Shown: positions 6,230 through 6,584 of the stretch, piece after piece
How the letters are laid out: each line of letters opens with the position of its first letter
Numbering within the stretch: the first letter of the stretch is position 1
Assembly (NCBI GenBank): GCA_036824465.1
Contig: DAITAC010000157.1
Coordinates: 1 to 6,584 of the forward strand
DNA from: JAKOQB01 sp036824465
Lineage (GTDB): Bacteria > Pseudomonadota > Gammaproteobacteria > Burkholderiales > Burkholderiaceae_F
Length of the DNA stretch: 6,584 nt
Reading direction: 5' to 3'
Notes under the pieces: generated by a model
The model's input: the letters and a program-made list of their open reading frames with translations, nothing else
What the model was told of the DNA's origin: nothing
Database searches by the model: none
Translations under genes and position numbers: made by a program

Positions 6230-6584
6230 GGCCTTTCGCTCGCGCACTCGCCCCTGCAGACGGCGGTCGGAATCAACCTCGAATCTTCACCTTGGAGGGG
6301 CGCTGCAGGCGTGAACGCGAGGAACGGGCGCGCCGTCATAAACCGACGACTTTGCACAATTGCTGAAGGTCCGTTTCTCGGCGCCGAATGAGTGTTTCGA
6401 CTCGCCGCATTTCCCGACACAACTGGGTCGCATCCCGTTGCCCCGGCCTTCGCGTACCCGAGGGAAAGGAAGCCAAATTTGGAGGGCCGCGTCGCTAAGG
6501 AGCGTGCCGCATGATCGACCGGAGACGCCAAACCGCTGTCTGCATCTCCGCGACAGCGCATTTTCCATGGGAGATGGTATGGAC
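6230..6584. other. 355-bp stretch with no gene supported
   Basis: No reading frame here shows recognisable protein features. A minus-strand frame at 6287-6568 (93 codons) has no ribosome site and reads like translated noncoding DNA. The region contains a 10-bp palindrome CCAAATTTGG (6473-6482), an inverted pair CGCCCCT (6249-6255) and AGGGGCG (6296-6302), and one small hairpin near 6534-6558. At the far edge, GGGAG (6569-6573) is followed 5 nt later by ATG (6579). That could be the first codon of a rightward gene, but too little is visible to call it. Confidence 0.6.
6534..6564 (+). terminator. Weak candidate hairpin terminator
   Basis: CGCTGTC (6534-6540) pairs with GACAGCG (6552-6558) around an 11-nt loop, followed by CA and four T residues. 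The stem is short and the T run poor. It lies 300 bp after the regulator gene. An alternative pairing, GGAGA (6521-6525) with TCTCC (6545-6549), competes with it. It may be chance. Confidence 0.2.

Noticed and set aside
6214..6241. Hairpin GAGCG(C)AAAG/CTTTCGCTC at the end of the TetR gene as a terminator
   Set aside because: The stem has a bulge, begins inside the coding region and is not followed by a T run.
5561..6247. 228-codon minus-strand frame opposite the TetR gene
   Set aside because: It is antisense to a clear TetR protein and is rich in Asp, Arg and His with no domain. It is a codon-bias shadow.
6287..6568. 93-codon minus-strand frame in the downstream region
   Set aside because: No ribosome site, no recognisable family and irregular composition. 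It would run convergently toward the regulator gene with no support.

Overview
The window comes from a GC-rich bacterial chromosome, most likely a proteobacterium and plausibly a betaproteobacterium of the Burkholderiales type. That assignment rests on base composition, gene style and protein wording only; no marker gene is present. It holds a complete branched-chain-amino-acid-type (Liv/HAAT family) ABC importer, an amidohydrolase gene attached to its 3' end, and a divergent TetR-family regulator.

Layout. Positions 1-5338 form one leftward (minus-strand) operon. In transcription order it encodes a periplasmic solute-binding protein (4130-5338), permease LivH (3220-4095), permease LivM (2267-3214), ATPase LivG (1488-2270), ATPase LivF (791-1501) and an amidohydrolase-2 family enzyme (794 to beyond position 1, so its C-terminus is missing). 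The genes are tightly packed. livM/livG share GTGA, livF/amidohydrolase share TTGA, livG/livF overlap by 14 nt, and livH/livM are 5 nt apart or share another TTGA. Positions 5339-5548 are a divergent regulatory region. Positions 5549-6229 encode the TetR regulator on the plus strand. Positions 6230-6584 contain no gene I can support.

How it works together. The binding protein should capture a small carboxylate in the periplasm (an amino acid, an aromatic acid or a similar acid). LivH/LivM form the channel and LivG/LivF power it. Because the enzyme is translationally coupled to the last transporter gene, the cargo is probably a substrate or precursor for its pathway; this is inference. The main regulatory clue is a 27-bp element present twice in the divergent region, once at each promoter. 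The copies match at 23 of 27 positions and have the same orientation relative to the gene they serve. Each overlaps a -10 box and the expected start site, which is the arrangement expected of a TetR repressor controlling both itself and the operon.

The overall architecture is a known type and I see no wholly new system. The points most worth a second look are the twin operators, the apparent loss of two expected histidines in the amidohydrolase, and the asymmetric ATP sites of LivG/LivF.
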